A stretch of DNA of 56,582 nucleotides from DATBDE01 sp036270095 (GCA_036270095.1 DATBDE010000146.1:1-56582); one strand, 5' to 3'. Shown: positions 1-7,910, counted from the first letter of the stretch. Notes: a model not told the origin generated them from the sequence alone. Program-made: numbers and translations.

Positions 1-159
1 CTTGGGATCGAGCGTCGCGCCCGCGTAGACGTCGCCGTAGACGAAGTCGTTGACGTAGCGGGCAAAGTCCGGGTCGAGCTTCTCGAGGAACGCCCTGCCG
101 GGCTCGACGTTCTCCTCCCCCAGGAACCGCGCCATCACCACCTGTCCCGGCTCAGTCAT
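1..159 (-). CDS. Carboxymuconolactone decarboxylase family protein (partial, runs off the window)
   Basis: Only the first 53 codons are inside the window; the gene continues past base 1. The visible protein begins MTEPGQ and contains ARYVNDFVYGDVYAG followed by TLDPK. This matches the N-terminal half of the CMD/AhpD-like alpha-helical fold (4-carboxymuconolactone decarboxylase and relatives), where a Y/F-rich helix precedes a conserved LD(P/x)(K/R). The ATG at 159-157 overlaps the last 8 nt of the upstream thioesterase gene, so the two are probably translationally coupled. The catalytic half is not visible, so whether it decarboxylates carboxymuconolactone or is another CMD protein cannot be decided. 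A complete pcaC lies elsewhere in the window, which makes a different substrate more likely. Confidence 0.75.
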   Translation of the reverse strand, partial: MTEPGQVVMARFLGEENVEPGRAFLEKLDPDFARYVNDFVYGDVYAGATLDPK

Positions 160-637
160 TCGATCCGTCTCCGCGCTCGGCCATGTACGCGTTGGGGTCG
201 AAGGCCACGCGAATCCCGGTCGCGGCGAACTTGCCCACCACCTCGCTGTCGGCAAGGACCTCGGCCTCGGCCCAGACCAGCCGACCGCCGGCCCGCACCA
301 CGCGCGCCTCGGCGCGCAGCATCTCGACCTTCTCGACCCGCACCGGCCGAATGAAGCGAGCGAACAGGTCGATCGTCGTGATCGCCTCGCGCTGAATCTC
401 CTCGTCGCTGAGGATCGTCGTCGTCGCGGCCGCCATCGCGGCGTCCGCCAGCGCCGTCGCGACGCCGCCCTGGATGACGCCGAGGGGGTTGCCCAACTCC
501 GGACGCGCGGACATCTCGTAGACCGCCTCGCCCCGAGCGAACTCCACGAGGTGCATCTGCAGCGTCTCCGAGACGGGCGAGCGCAGGTCGCCGCTGCGGT
601 TGGACTCCATCATCCGATCCACGAACTCGTGGCTCAT
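152..637 (-). CDS. PaaI-family hotdog-fold acyl-CoA thioesterase
   Basis: The 161-residue protein has the hotdog thioesterase signature N50-P-L-G-x-x-Q-G-G58 followed by the helix with D65 (TALADAAMAAA). This is the PaaI/YdiI-type active-site layout: the HGG-like turn is QGG here, and the Asp or Glu on the helix is catalytic. Such enzymes hydrolyse aryl- or acyl-CoA thioesters in the cytosol, often salvaging CoA in aromatic degradation. A strong Shine-Dalgarno (gaggaaggag, 4 nt before ATG) supports the start. It is divergent from a TetR gene with a palindrome between them and overlaps the downstream CMD-family gene, suggesting a small TetR-controlled catabolic operon. The substrate is unknown. 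Confidence 0.82.
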   Translation of the reverse strand: MSHEFVDRMMESNRSGDLRSPVSETLQMHLVEFARGEAVYEMSARPELGNPLGVIQGGVATALADAAMAAATTTILSDEEIQREAITTIDLFARFIRPVRVEKVEMLRAEARVVRAGGRLVWAEAEVLADSEVVGKFAATGIRVAFDPNAYMAERGDGSND

Positions 638-681
638 CGTGCTCCTTCCTCGGGTGATCTCCGAGAGCGTCGCCTACCCGT

Positions 682-710
682 TGAGAACGGCTGTAACACA
701 AACGTTCTCA
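682..710. promoter_or_regulatory. Inverted repeat, candidate TetR operator
   Basis: TGAGAACG at 682-689 is repeated exactly as CGTTCTCA at 703-710, a perfect 8-bp dyad with a 13-nt spacer. It sits between the divergent thioesterase and TetR genes and covers the region expected for the -35 of the TetR promoter. Position and symmetry fit a TetR-family operator; binding is inferred. Confidence 0.6.
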
Positions 711-725
711 CATACGGCCGACGAC

Positions 726-740
726 TACGATTGACCCATC
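726..740 (+). promoter_or_regulatory. -10 element of the TetR gene, leaderless geometry
   Basis: TACGAT at 726-731 is followed after six bases by ATC at 738, which is in frame with the TetR coding sequence. The same TANNNT plus 6-7 nt spacing precedes the start codons of several other genes in this window, so transcription probably begins at or next to position 738. Confidence 0.45.
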
Positions 741-791
741 GCCTCAGCGCCACGTCAGGGTCAGCTGCACCGCGTCCGTGAGCGCGAGCTC

Positions 792-1406
792 GTGGCCGCG
801 ACGCGCGCGCTCTTCGACGAGCGCGGCGCGCAAGACGCGCCCGTGGAGGAGATCGCCAAGGCGGTCGGCATCCAGCGCGGGCTCATCTACCGCCACTTCT
901 CCTCCAAGGAGGAGCTCTACGTCCTCACCGTCACCGACTACCTCGCCGAGCTCGACGGTGTCCTCGCCGACGCGCTCGCGGACGGCACGGCGACCCCCGC
1001 CGCCCGGCTCGAGCGCTGGGCCCGCAGCTACGCCGGCTTCTGTCTGCGCTATCCCGCGTTCCTGGACTGCGCGCTCTCGCTGATGCACCGCCCCGCCCAA
1101 GACCTCCGCGCCAGCGTCTCGGAGTCGGTCTGGTTCCGGCTCGGCCAGGGCATGGCCGGCTGCGTCGAGCATGTCGCCCAGATCCTGCGCGACGGTGCCC
1201 AGACCGGCGACTTCGCGATCGAGGAGCCGGACTACCTCGCGAACGTCCTCTGGACCCAGACCCTCGGCATCATGCATCTCGCCCGCATTCGCGTCGCGAT
1301 CCACGAACCCGCGCCGAACATTCCCCAGATCGTGCCCATCCGCCCCGAGGCCGTCATCGACAGCTGCGTGCACGCCGCCATCGCCACCGCGATGCACGCG
1401 CACTGA
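792..1406 (+). CDS. TetR/AcrR family transcriptional regulator
   Basis: The N-terminal helix-turn-helix is clear: AATRALFDERG, then IAKAVGIQRGLIYRHFSSKEELY, typical of TetR proteins. The remaining 140 residues form the ligand-binding domain. GTG at 792 is the only conventional start in this frame after the stop at 732-734, but it cuts into helix 1. Open frame continues upstream to an ATC at 738, adding IASAPRQGQLHRVRERELV, which looks like a normal TetR N-terminus and starts exactly where a leaderless transcript would. It is divergent from the thioesterase gene and most likely represses it and itself through the palindrome at 682-710. The inducer is unknown; an acyl-CoA or aromatic compound would fit. 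Confidence 0.85.
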   Translation: MAATRALFDERGAQDAPVEEIAKAVGIQRGLIYRHFSSKEELYVLTVTDYLAELDGVLADALADGTATPAARLERWARSYAGFCLRYPAFLDCALSLMHRPAQDLRASVSESVWFRLGQGMAGCVEHVAQILRDGAQTGDFAIEEPDYLANVLWTQTLGIMHLARIRVAIHEPAPNIPQIVPIRPEAVIDSCVHAAIATAMHAH

Positions 1407-1439
1407 CGCAGTCCATAGGGCGCCCCGAGCGCATTGATA

Positions 1440-1456
1440 TGTCAGTCGCGCTGACA
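1440..1456. promoter_or_regulatory. MarR operator copy 1
   Basis: TGTCAG-N5-CTGACA, a perfect dyad. It overlaps the probable -35 (1440-1445) and spacer of the marR promoter, whose extended -10 is TGC-TACGAT at 1460-1468. The identical half-sites recur at 1477-1493. Confidence 0.7.
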
Positions 1457-1475
1457 ACGTGCTACGATTCGAGGT

Positions 1476-1964
1476 ATGTCAGCCGACCTGACAACGTCAC
1501 CGCCGCCGCTTCCGGGACCGGAAGCGAACCTGGGGTACCTGTTCCGTCTCGCGTACCAGCGCTTCCGTGCGCTGCTGGAGGACGAGCTCGAGGACACTGG
1601 GCTGTCGGCGCAGGAGTACGGGATCCTGAGCGTGTTCGAGACCAGAGCCGAGCTTTCGACCTCCGAGCTCGCGCGCGTCACGCAGGTCACGAGGCAGACG
1701 ATGCATCCGGCGATCCTCGGGCTCGAGTCCGCCGGGTTGCTGGAACGTAGAGCAAGAAATCAACGGGTCGTCCTGTTGCGCCCGACGAAGCAGGGGCGCG
1801 ATGCCCTCCGGGCGGCGACCAAGCGCGTCCGCGTGGCTGAGCGCGCCGCGTTCGCCGGCCTCAGCGAGCGAGACGAGACCACGGTGCGTGGCTGGCTGGC
1901 AAGCCTGGCGGCGCTGGCACCGCCCACGCGACACGACGACGCGAACGGAAGGGAGACGTCATGA
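1476..1964 (+). CDS. MarR family transcriptional regulator
   Basis: 162 residues with the MarR winged-helix core. A dimerisation helix (LGYLFRLAYQRFRALLEDEL) is followed by LSAQEYGILSVF, the recognition region STSELARVTQVTRQTMHPAILGLESAGLLER and the wing RRARNQRVVLLRPTKQGR. It probably acts as a repressor of its own operon, because two identical palindromes lie on the promoter and the start codon. No Shine-Dalgarno is well spaced, in line with leaderless translation from ATG 1476. The gene overlaps the downstream alpha/beta hydrolase by 4 nt (ATGA), so regulator and enzyme are co-transcribed. The ligand is unknown, probably a phenolic or other substrate of the hydrolase. Confidence 0.88.
   Translation: MSADLTTSPPPLPGPEANLGYLFRLAYQRFRALLEDELEDTGLSAQEYGILSVFETRAELSTSELARVTQVTRQTMHPAILGLESAGLLERRARNQRVVLLRPTKQGRDALRAATKRVRVAERAAFAGLSERDETTVRGWLASLAALAPPTRHDDANGRETS
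1477..1493. promoter_or_regulatory. MarR operator copy 2, overlapping the start codon
   Basis: A second TGTCAG-N5-CTGACA, centre-to-centre 37 bp from the first. It begins at base 2 of the marR ATG and therefore also encodes residues 1-6. The predicted -10 (TACGAT, 1463-1468) ends 7 nt before the ATG, so this site covers the transcription start of a leaderless mRNA. Confidence 0.7.
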
Positions 1965-3085
1965 ACAAGCACGACCGGCCGATGGTGCGGCTCGAGCAGC
2001 GCATCCGAGATGCCGAGAACGACCTGTTTGCCCTCCTCGACGCCGAGGTTGAGGAACGCTTTCTCGAGCTCGAGCGGACGGATCTCCGAGTGCGAGTGCT
2101 GTCGCACGGCAGCGGCGTGCCGCTGCTGCTGATGCACGGCGTGTCGCTCATGGCCGCGGCGTGGGCTCCGTTGTTCGCCGAGCTTCAAGGCTTCCGGCTG
2201 CTCGCGGTCGACCTCCCAGGGCACGGGTTGTCGGATCCGGTCCGCTACCGGCGCGGTCGCGTTCGCGAGCACGCGCACCGGCTGATCGATGACGTCCTCG
2301 ACGCCCTCGGACTGGACGACGTCCCGGTGGTCGGTCACTCGCTCGGCGGCATGTTCGCCTTGTGGCATGCGGCCGCTGGTTCCGAGCGGATCTCGGAGGT
2401 GATCGCGGTTGGAGTGCCGGCGGTCGCGCTTCCGGAAGTCCGCGTGCGGATGCCGCTGTCGCCGTTGACCGTGCGGGGCCTCGGCGTGGCTGTCCTGCGT
2501 TCGCCGAGCCCACGCCCGATCTATCGACGCATGCTCGCCCAGGGTCTTGGTTCCGCGGAGGTGGAGATGGCACCGGACGCGCTGATCGAGGCGCTGCGTC
2601 TGTCTGCGCGCCGGCCCGAGAACGCCCGCACTGTCGCGTCGCTGATGCGCGCGATCGATCGCCTCCGACGACCGAGAGCCGAGAGCGTGTTGACCGCCGC
2701 AGAGCTCGCGGCGATCCGGGTCTCCACGACCTTCATCCTCGGAGCAGACGACCCCTACCTCTCGCCTCGTGACGCACGTCCGTCGATCGCCCAGATCCCG
2801 AACGCGACGATGCACGAAATGGACGCCGGCCACGGCCCATGGCTCGTCGACCCTCGACGGGTCGCCGGGCTGATCGCAGCCGACCAGGAGACCGCGGCGC
2901 GGACAACGCCGCTCACGTCGGCGCGAGGGCTGTTCGGTGAGACCCATCGACCGGCGGCCAGGGGTTGTCGACCTCGCTCAGCGTCGCGGATTCGACACTG
3001 CGGGGGTCGTCGCGCGACCGGTGACACGCTCGGCGGGCAAGGATTCCCGCCATGGCCCGAAACGCGCTGGCAGTCATCGCCCTGA
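1961..3085 (+). CDS. Alpha/beta hydrolase
   Basis: The protein shows the alpha/beta-hydrolase order: oxyanion region LLLMHGVSL, then DLPGHGLSD, nucleophile elbow GHSLGG, acid in LGADDPYL and catalytic histidine in DAGHGPWL. It is cytosolic; the substrate is unknown. ATG 1961 has an excellent Shine-Dalgarno (ggaaggga) and overlaps the marR stop. The family normally ends about 10-20 residues after the catalytic His, near residue 310. Here about 65 more Arg/Pro/Gly-rich residues without family character follow and run into the next (frameshifted) gene. A frameshift that removed the native stop near 2880-2940 would explain this, so the true C-terminus may be shorter. Confidence 0.82.
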   Translation: MNKHDRPMVRLEQRIRDAENDLFALLDAEVEERFLELERTDLRVRVLSHGSGVPLLLMHGVSLMAAAWAPLFAELQGFRLLAVDLPGHGLSDPVRYRRGRVREHAHRLIDDVLDALGLDDVPVVGHSLGGMFALWHAAAGSERISEVIAVGVPAVALPEVRVRMPLSPLTVRGLGVAVLRSPSPRPIYRRMLAQGLGSAEVEMAPDALIEALRLSARRPENARTVASLMRAIDRLRRPRAESVLTAAELAAIRVSTTFILGADDPYLSPRDARPSIAQIPNATMHEMDAGHGPWLVDPRRVAGLIAADQETAARTTPLTSARGLFGETHRPAARGCRPRSASRIRHCGGRRATGDTLGGQGFPPWPETRWQSSP

Positions 3086-3699
3086 TCATCCTGGCCGCCG
3101 TGCTGGCGATCACCCTCGCGGGCCGGGCACGCGAGTACCGCCCCGCGCTGTACGCTGCCGCACGGCGCCGACGTGGTCGCCAAGCACCGCTCGGCGGTCC
3201 TCTACAGCACCCGGGGGCACGAGGGCAACGACTACTTCGCCTGCTCGCGCCTGAACGGCCGCCGCAGCAAGCTCGGCTTCGTCGGCGACGAGATCTGCGC
3301 CGGGTGGGACAACATCGCCCACTTCCACTTCGTCGGCGCGTTCCTCGCCCACGTCCGCAGCGGCTCGGAGTGCGCCGGCGTCAGCAGCTACCACCAGCTC
3401 CGCCGCCTCGATCTCCGCACCGGTGCCCAGGCGAGCTTTCGGGCCTCGGACGAGGAGAGCTCGCTGGTGCTCGCGCTGCGGCTCCGCTCCGACGGCGCCC
3501 TCGCATGGCTGACCGACGTCGGCTTCGACGACAACGACGACCCGACCGCGCTTCAGCTCTGGGCCGCCGGCCCGGCCGGCCGCGCGCAGCTCCTGGACCG
3601 CTCCGAGATGCCCGCGCGATCCCGCGCGGCTCGCTCGTCCTCAGCCCCGGGTCCCTGACCTGGACCAAGGACGGGGCGCCGGCGACGGCGACGGTCTAG
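3052..3699 (+). pseudogene. Frameshifted gene for a secreted or membrane-anchored hypothetical protein
   Basis: The coding signal changes frame twice. The N-terminus MARNALAVIALIILAAVLAITLAG is a signal peptide or membrane anchor in frame 1. The body, from about 3155 to 3605 (GADVVAKHRSAVLYS through LWAAGPAGRAQLLDR), is in frame 2. The end, IPRGSLVLSPGSLTW followed by TKDGAPATATV, is back in frame 1 and stops at 3699. The tail with SLTWTKDGAP resembles the C-termini of a secreted actinobacterial family that I cannot name. Two shifts in 0.5 kb mean either a decayed gene or two sequencing errors in GC-rich runs. The start overlaps the odd tail of the hydrolase. Confidence 0.6.
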
Positions 3700-3709
3700 C
3701 CGGCGTTCG

Positions 3710-4288
3710 TCACGCCTTCCGGTCGACCGTGTAGGCGAGGAAGGCCAGACCTTCCCCGACGGTGCGCGTGTCGACCAGCCGCATGGGTCGCTCGTCGCCG
3801 GCCGCGCCGAACAGGCGCTCGCCGGCTCCGAGGACGACCGGGAAGACGATCAGCCGCACCTCGTCCACCAGGTCGTGCTCCATCAGCGCGCGCCCGAGCT
3901 GGAAGCTGCCGTTGACGACGATCTCCCCGTCCAGCTCCCGCTTGAGCTTCGAGACCTCCTCGACCACGTCGCCGTTCAGGACGCTCGAGGTGCCCCAGTC
4001 GGGATCCACGAGCGTGGAGGACACGACGTACTTGGGCAGGCGCTTCAAGCGATCCGCCCACTCGCCGGTTCGAGACTTCCACCGCGGCGCGAAGTACTCG
4101 TAGGTCCGCCGACCCATCAGCAGGGCCGTGGCCCGCAGCGCCTCGTCGAACTCGACCCGGGCCCACGCCTCCCGGTCCCCGTCCATGGTCCGCTCGAACC
4201 AGCCGACGTGCGTGAGGCCCTCGTCGCCGGTGGGGTCCTGGCCGACTCCGTCGAGCGAGACGTTCTCGCTGATCACGATCTTTGCCAT
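3710..4288 (-). CDS. Dihydrofolate reductase family protein (RibD C-terminal domain-like)
   Basis: 192 residues beginning MAKIVISENVSLDGVGQDP, the hallmark start of RibD_C/YwjB-type reductases, followed by LLMGRRTYEYFAPRW, KYVVSSTL, the strand EIVVNGSFQLGRALMEHDLVDEVRLIVFPVVLGAGERLF and YTVDRKA at the end. Members bind NADPH and reduce small molecules, but most, like this one, have no proven substrate and are not the folate enzyme. A longer frame reaches 4504, but ATG 4288 with aaaggacagg 4 nt upstream is the clear start. It is divergent from the ECF sigma gene with about 150 bp between them, so it may be part of that factor's regulon; this is inference. Confidence 0.85.
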   Translation of the reverse strand: MAKIVISENVSLDGVGQDPTGDEGLTHVGWFERTMDGDREAWARVEFDEALRATALLMGRRTYEYFAPRWKSRTGEWADRLKRLPKYVVSSTLVDPDWGTSSVLNGDVVEEVSKLKRELDGEIVVNGSFQLGRALMEHDLVDEVRLIVFPVVLGAGERLFGAAGDERPMRLVDTRTVGEGLAFLAYTVDRKA

Positions 4289-4442
4289 TTCGCCTGTCCT
4301 TTCGTTGGGCTCGCGCCGTCGGGTTCGTGCTGCGTTGGTTGAGGCGCCCGCAGCGACGAAAACTGAGCGACGAATTTCGCGCCGCCCCGACGTCATGACT
4401 GGTGATGCGCGTGAAAGGACGAGCCGGTGCGAGGATGCGGGC

Positions 4443-5441
4443 GTGACCGAGCAGACCCCCGCCCGTGCGCGCGTTGGCGACGAGGAAGCGTTCCGCGAGC
4501 TCACCGACCCCTACCGGCGTGAGCTCCAGGTCCACATCTACCGGATCGTCGGCTCCCCTCAGGACGCGGAGGACCTGCTCCAGGAGACGCTGCTCGCCGC
4601 GTGGCGCGGCCTCGAGCAGTTCGAGGGACGCGCATCGCTGCGCGCCTGGCTGTACCGGATCGCCACCAACCGCTCGCTGGATGCCCTGCGGGCGAGCCGG
4701 CGCCGGCCCGAGGACCTCCGGCGGATGACCGAGATGCCCGAGCCAACCCGCTACGGCGACGCGATCTGGCTCGAGCCCTTCCCGGACGTCCTGCTCGAGG
4801 GCATCCCCGACCAGGCTCCCGGGCCGGAGGCGCGCTACGAGGCCCGGGAGGCGATCGCGCTGGCGTTCATCGCCGGCCTGCAGCATCTCCCGCCGCAGCA
4901 ACGCGCGGTGCTCGTGTTGCGCGACGTGCTCGGCTTCCGCGCCGGCGAGACCGCCGCGATGCTGGACACCACCGAGCAAGCGGTCAACAGCCTCGTGCGC
5001 CGCGCGCGGGCGGCGCTCGAGTCGCGCCTGCCCGCCAACCCACGGGAACGGGCGCCGCTCCCGCGCTCCAAGCTCGAGCGCGACATCGTCGGCCGCTTCG
5101 CCGACGCCATCCAGACCGGCGACACCGATGCGGTCGTCGCCCTGCTCACCGACGATGCCTGGCTGACGATGCCGCCCGAGCCTTACGAGTACCAGGGCCC
5201 CGCGGTGATCGGCGCGTTCCTCCGCGACCGCACGGACCGGCGCGGCACGCCGCTCCTCGTGCCGACCCGCGCCAACACCCAGCCGGCGTTCGGCTGCTAC
5301 TTCCCGAGCCCCCAGACCGAGGTCGCGCGGCCGTCCGCGATGCTCGTCCTCACGCTGGAGGGCGACCGCATCTCCGCGATCACCTGGTTCGGCGGCAGCG
5401 GCGTCTTCCCGCAGTTCGGGCTGCCGCGGATCCTTCGGTAG
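4443..5441 (+). CDS. ECF sigma factor with C-terminal SnoaL-like domain
   Basis: Region 2 is EAFRELTDPYRRELQVHIYR, then QDAEDLLQETLLAAWRGLEQF and RASLRAWLYRIATNRSLDALR. Region 4 is LPPQQRAVLVLRDVLGFRAGETAAMLDTTEQAVNSLVRRARAAL. About 130 further residues (RFADAIQTGDTDAVVALLTDDAWLTMPP through ITWFGGSGVFPQFGLP) form a SnoaL/NTF2-like domain. The arrangement matches large ECF factors of the SigG/SigJ-like type, whose NTF2-like tail replaces an anti-sigma factor as the control module. GTG 4443 with gagg upstream gives 332 residues; ATG 4395 is an alternative. No anti-sigma gene is adjacent, as expected for this type. The signal is unknown. Confidence 0.87.
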   Translation: MTEQTPARARVGDEEAFRELTDPYRRELQVHIYRIVGSPQDAEDLLQETLLAAWRGLEQFEGRASLRAWLYRIATNRSLDALRASRRRPEDLRRMTEMPEPTRYGDAIWLEPFPDVLLEGIPDQAPGPEARYEAREAIALAFIAGLQHLPPQQRAVLVLRDVLGFRAGETAAMLDTTEQAVNSLVRRARAALESRLPANPRERAPLPRSKLERDIVGRFADAIQTGDTDAVVALLTDDAWLTMPPEPYEYQGPAVIGAFLRDRTDRRGTPLLVPTRANTQPAFGCYFPSPQTEVARPSAMLVLTLEGDRISAITWFGGSGVFPQFGLPRILR

Positions 5442-5450
5442 CTGCCGGGT

Positions 5451-6737
5451 TCAGGCCGCTCGCCGGTTGTGCGAGCGCGACGCTCGCGACGCCTTGCTGT
5501 GCGGGTGGCGCCGCAGGCCGGCGCGTGCGCTGACGAACGTGCTGCCGCTCGGGCCGGTCCGCACCGCCTTGTTCAGCGCGCTGCCGCGGACGTACTTGCG
5601 CCACGACAGGAACCACATGGTCCAGCCGTTGTCCCACACGCCCGCCTTGGGGCTGCCGTGGATCTTCACCGGATCGCCCGGGACGGCCATCTTGTAGAAG
5701 GTCTCGGCGTTGGCCGGCGACATGTTCACGCAGCCATGGCTCACGTTGCTGAAGCCCTGGTCGCCGACCGACCAGAAGGCGTCGTGCAGGTACTCGCCGC
5801 TCCAGGTGATGCGCACCGACCAGGGCACCGAGATGCTGTAGCCAGGCCCGGTCATCTGGACCGGGTTGGCCTTCTCGATGGTCAGGTAGTTGCCGTTCGG
5901 CGTGTCGTCGCCGGGCCGCCCGCTGCTGATCGGCCAGTGCGCGAACTTCTTGCCGTTGCGGTACAGGTTCATGAAGTGCTTCGAGGTGCTGATCACGGCG
6001 ACCAGGGACGAGCCGATCCTGAAGCTCTGCTTGAGCGTGTGGTTCCCGAACAGCCCCGGGGCGCCCTTGATGCCGTTGAGGTGCGCCGTGACGGTCACGC
6101 GCGTGTGCGGCTTCCAGTAGTGGTGCGGGCGGAAGTACAGGCAGGTCGGAGCCATCCCGCAGTTGCCGTCCCAGTACCAGGCGCCCACGACCCGCCTCGA
6201 GGTCCGGACGTCGAGTGCCCGCTCCACCGCCGCCCTGTTCCGGATCGGCCGGTCGAAGTAGAGGACGATCGGCATTCCCACCCCGTAGGTCTGGTGGTAG
6301 CCCTCCACGATCCGGGTCGAGAACGTGTTGCGCGGCGTGAAGGTCCGGAACGAGCTGGTCCGCGTCACCCGCTGGCCTGACGGCCCGACACCCGTTGCGG
6401 TCACCGTGTAGCGCCGCGAGACGTTCAGCGCCCAGTCACTGTGCCAGGCGGTGCCCGCGGCGTTCAGCGTCCCGGTGACGCGATCGGCCCGCGTGCGCAC
6501 GACCACGCGGCTGATCCGGCCTCCCGCGGCCGTCACCGTGATCCCGCGATTCGGCTTGCGATCCTTGCTCCCCGTCGCCGGCGTGATCGACAGGCGCACG
6601 GCGTTTGGCTTCGCGTTGGCCGGCGCCTGGCCCCCACCGCCCTGGCCGGTCGGCGCGCTCCCGCCCCCGCACGCAGCCACGAAAAGGCCAAGCGCGGCGA
6701 ACATCGCCAGCGCTGCCACCGCGTTCGCGCGTCGCAT
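5451..6737 (-). CDS. L,D-transpeptidase, Ig-like plus YkuD domains, lipoprotein
   Basis: A lipoprotein signal (MRRANAVAALAMFAALGLFVAAC, lipobox cysteine at 23) anchors it outside the membrane. A Gly/Pro-rich linker, an Ig-like region with two repeats, and a YkuD catalytic domain follow. The YkuD motif is SHGCVNMSPANAETFY, with the His and nucleophilic Cys of L,D-transpeptidases that make 3-3 crosslinks in peptidoglycan. The layout equals mycobacterial Ldt enzymes. The start is set at ATG 6737, which has gaaagg upstream and gives a standard signal peptide; an in-frame ATG at 6800 would add 21 basic residues. The C-terminal 60 residues are Arg/Ser-rich and unusual. It converges on the sigma gene with only 9 bp between stops. 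Confidence 0.9.
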   Translation of the reverse strand: MRRANAVAALAMFAALGLFVAACGGGSAPTGQGGGGQAPANAKPNAVRLSITPATGSKDRKPNRGITVTAAGGRISRVVVRTRADRVTGTLNAAGTAWHSDWALNVSRRYTVTATGVGPSGQRVTRTSSFRTFTPRNTFSTRIVEGYHQTYGVGMPIVLYFDRPIRNRAAVERALDVRTSRRVVGAWYWDGNCGMAPTCLYFRPHHYWKPHTRVTVTAHLNGIKGAPGLFGNHTLKQSFRIGSSLVAVISTSKHFMNLYRNGKKFAHWPISSGRPGDDTPNGNYLTIEKANPVQMTGPGYSISVPWSVRITWSGEYLHDAFWSVGDQGFSNVSHGCVNMSPANAETFYKMAVPGDPVKIHGSPKAGVWDNGWTMWFLSWRKYVRGSALNKAVRTGPSGSTFVSARAGLRRHPHSKASRASRSHNRRAA

Positions 6738-6836
6738 CGCCTTTCGGCCCAAGGTCGACCTCCGAAGTCTTGGACTTCGCAGCTTACGCCGCAGCATCAT
6801 CGCCTCAAACCGCAGCGCGCCCCGAAGTCGCGCGCT

Positions 6837-7910
6837 TCAGGCCACGAGCGGCCGGGGCGCGTGGAAGGGCGAGAGGATGCGGGCCACCTGCTCGCGGGTG
6901 ATGCCGCCGAAGTAGGCGACCTCGCAGCGTTCGCGGCCAGCGGTGGGAAGGGCGTCCAGCGCCGTTCGCACGGCGGCCGCACCGGCCTCCGCGCGACGGG
7001 TCCGGAGGTGGTGGGCGCGCACGCGGCCAAGCCGGGCGGCCGTGATCCAGCCGCGGTCGTTGAGGGCCCAGCCGCCGTAGACCAGCGCCCCGACGGCTCC
7101 GGTGGCGGTCAGCAGCAGGCCGGCCGCGGCGGCCGCGCCGAGGTCATGCGAGCCGAGGATGAGCAGGGTTGCGCCGGCGCCCGTGCTCGGGCCGAGCGGG
7201 AGGATGCCGAGGACGGCGACGCCGATGAGGACCGCGGTGGCGTCGAGGACCGACACGTCGATGCCGCTGGCCCGCAGCACGACGAAGTTGCGCAGGATCT
7301 GGGCGATCATCGCCAGCAGGACGACGCCCGCCATCCGCCAGCGCGCCCGGCGGTCGCGCAACACCGCGAGCCCCGAGAGCCAGCCGCGCAGCCTGCGGCC
7401 CAGCCCCATGCGGTTGACCGCGAGGGTGACGCCCACCATGACCGCCAGCAGGACCACCGGTATCCACCAGGGCCAGCCCAGCGGCCCGACGAGGGTGAAG
7501 GACACGGCCACCGCAAGGACGAGCTCGGTGAGCAGAATCGGCACTTCGGTAGTGGCGAGAGCGCCGAGCTTGGGCGTGGTGTCGGGGGCGCTGCGCTTCA
7601 GCGCGGCGATGCGCATCGCGAAGCCGATCTCGCCGTTGACGAGGTTGCCCACATAGCCGACGCTCGCGGCGCGGAACAGCACCCGCCGGCACACCGTCCC
7701 GCCGGCCGCGTGCACGCAGCGGTGCCACGCCTCGCTGCGCGCCAGCAGCGAAGCGAGTTGCAGCAGCGACGCGACCAGGAGCGTCCAGAGGGACGTACTG
7801 GCCAGCGCGTGCTCCACCGACCCCCACCGGCCCCCGATCGCCAGGGCGACGAGCCCGAACCCTGCCGCCGCGCCGACAGCGGTCAACGCGGCACGCTTGC
7901 CGTGGTTCAT
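6837..7910 (-). CDS. Lysylphosphatidylglycerol synthase/UPF0104-type integral membrane protein
   Basis: About eight hydrophobic helices and the motifs SLLARSEAWHRCVHAAGG, ASVGYVGNLVNGEIGFAMRIAALKR and ILRNFVVLRASGIDVSVLDATAVLIGVAVLGILPLGPSTGAGATLLIL follow the pattern of the UPF0104/LPG_synthase_TM family (flippase-like domain, also AglD/YbhN). Members are linked to lipid or glycolipid export and flipping, but the substrate is unknown here. The C-terminus is a soluble Arg-rich tail ending FGGITREQVARILSPFHAPRP. ATG 7910 gives a short cytosolic N-terminus before helix 1; neither it nor the alternative GTG at 7970 has a Shine-Dalgarno. It stands alone, reading toward the transpeptidase in the same direction. 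Confidence 0.75.
   Translation of the reverse strand: MNHGKRAALTAVGAAAGFGLVALAIGGRWGSVEHALASTSLWTLLVASLLQLASLLARSEAWHRCVHAAGGTVCRRVLFRAASVGYVGNLVNGEIGFAMRIAALKRSAPDTTPKLGALATTEVPILLTELVLAVAVSFTLVGPLGWPWWIPVVLLAVMVGVTLAVNRMGLGRRLRGWLSGLAVLRDRRARWRMAGVVLLAMIAQILRNFVVLRASGIDVSVLDATAVLIGVAVLGILPLGPSTGAGATLLILGSHDLGAAAAAGLLLTATGAVGALVYGGWALNDRGWITAARLGRVRAHHLRTRRAEAGAAAVRTALDALPTAGRERCEVAYFGGITREQVARILSPFHAPRPLVA

Noticed and set aside
4128..4442. N-terminal extension of the SnoaL-type sigma factor
   Set aside because: Antisense to the reductase gene; GTG 4443 with a ribosome site gives the family N-terminus.
3696..4979. Long minus-strand frame spanning the reductase and sigma genes
   Set aside because: Shadow of the sigma gene and of another frame of the reductase; no ribosome site or domain.
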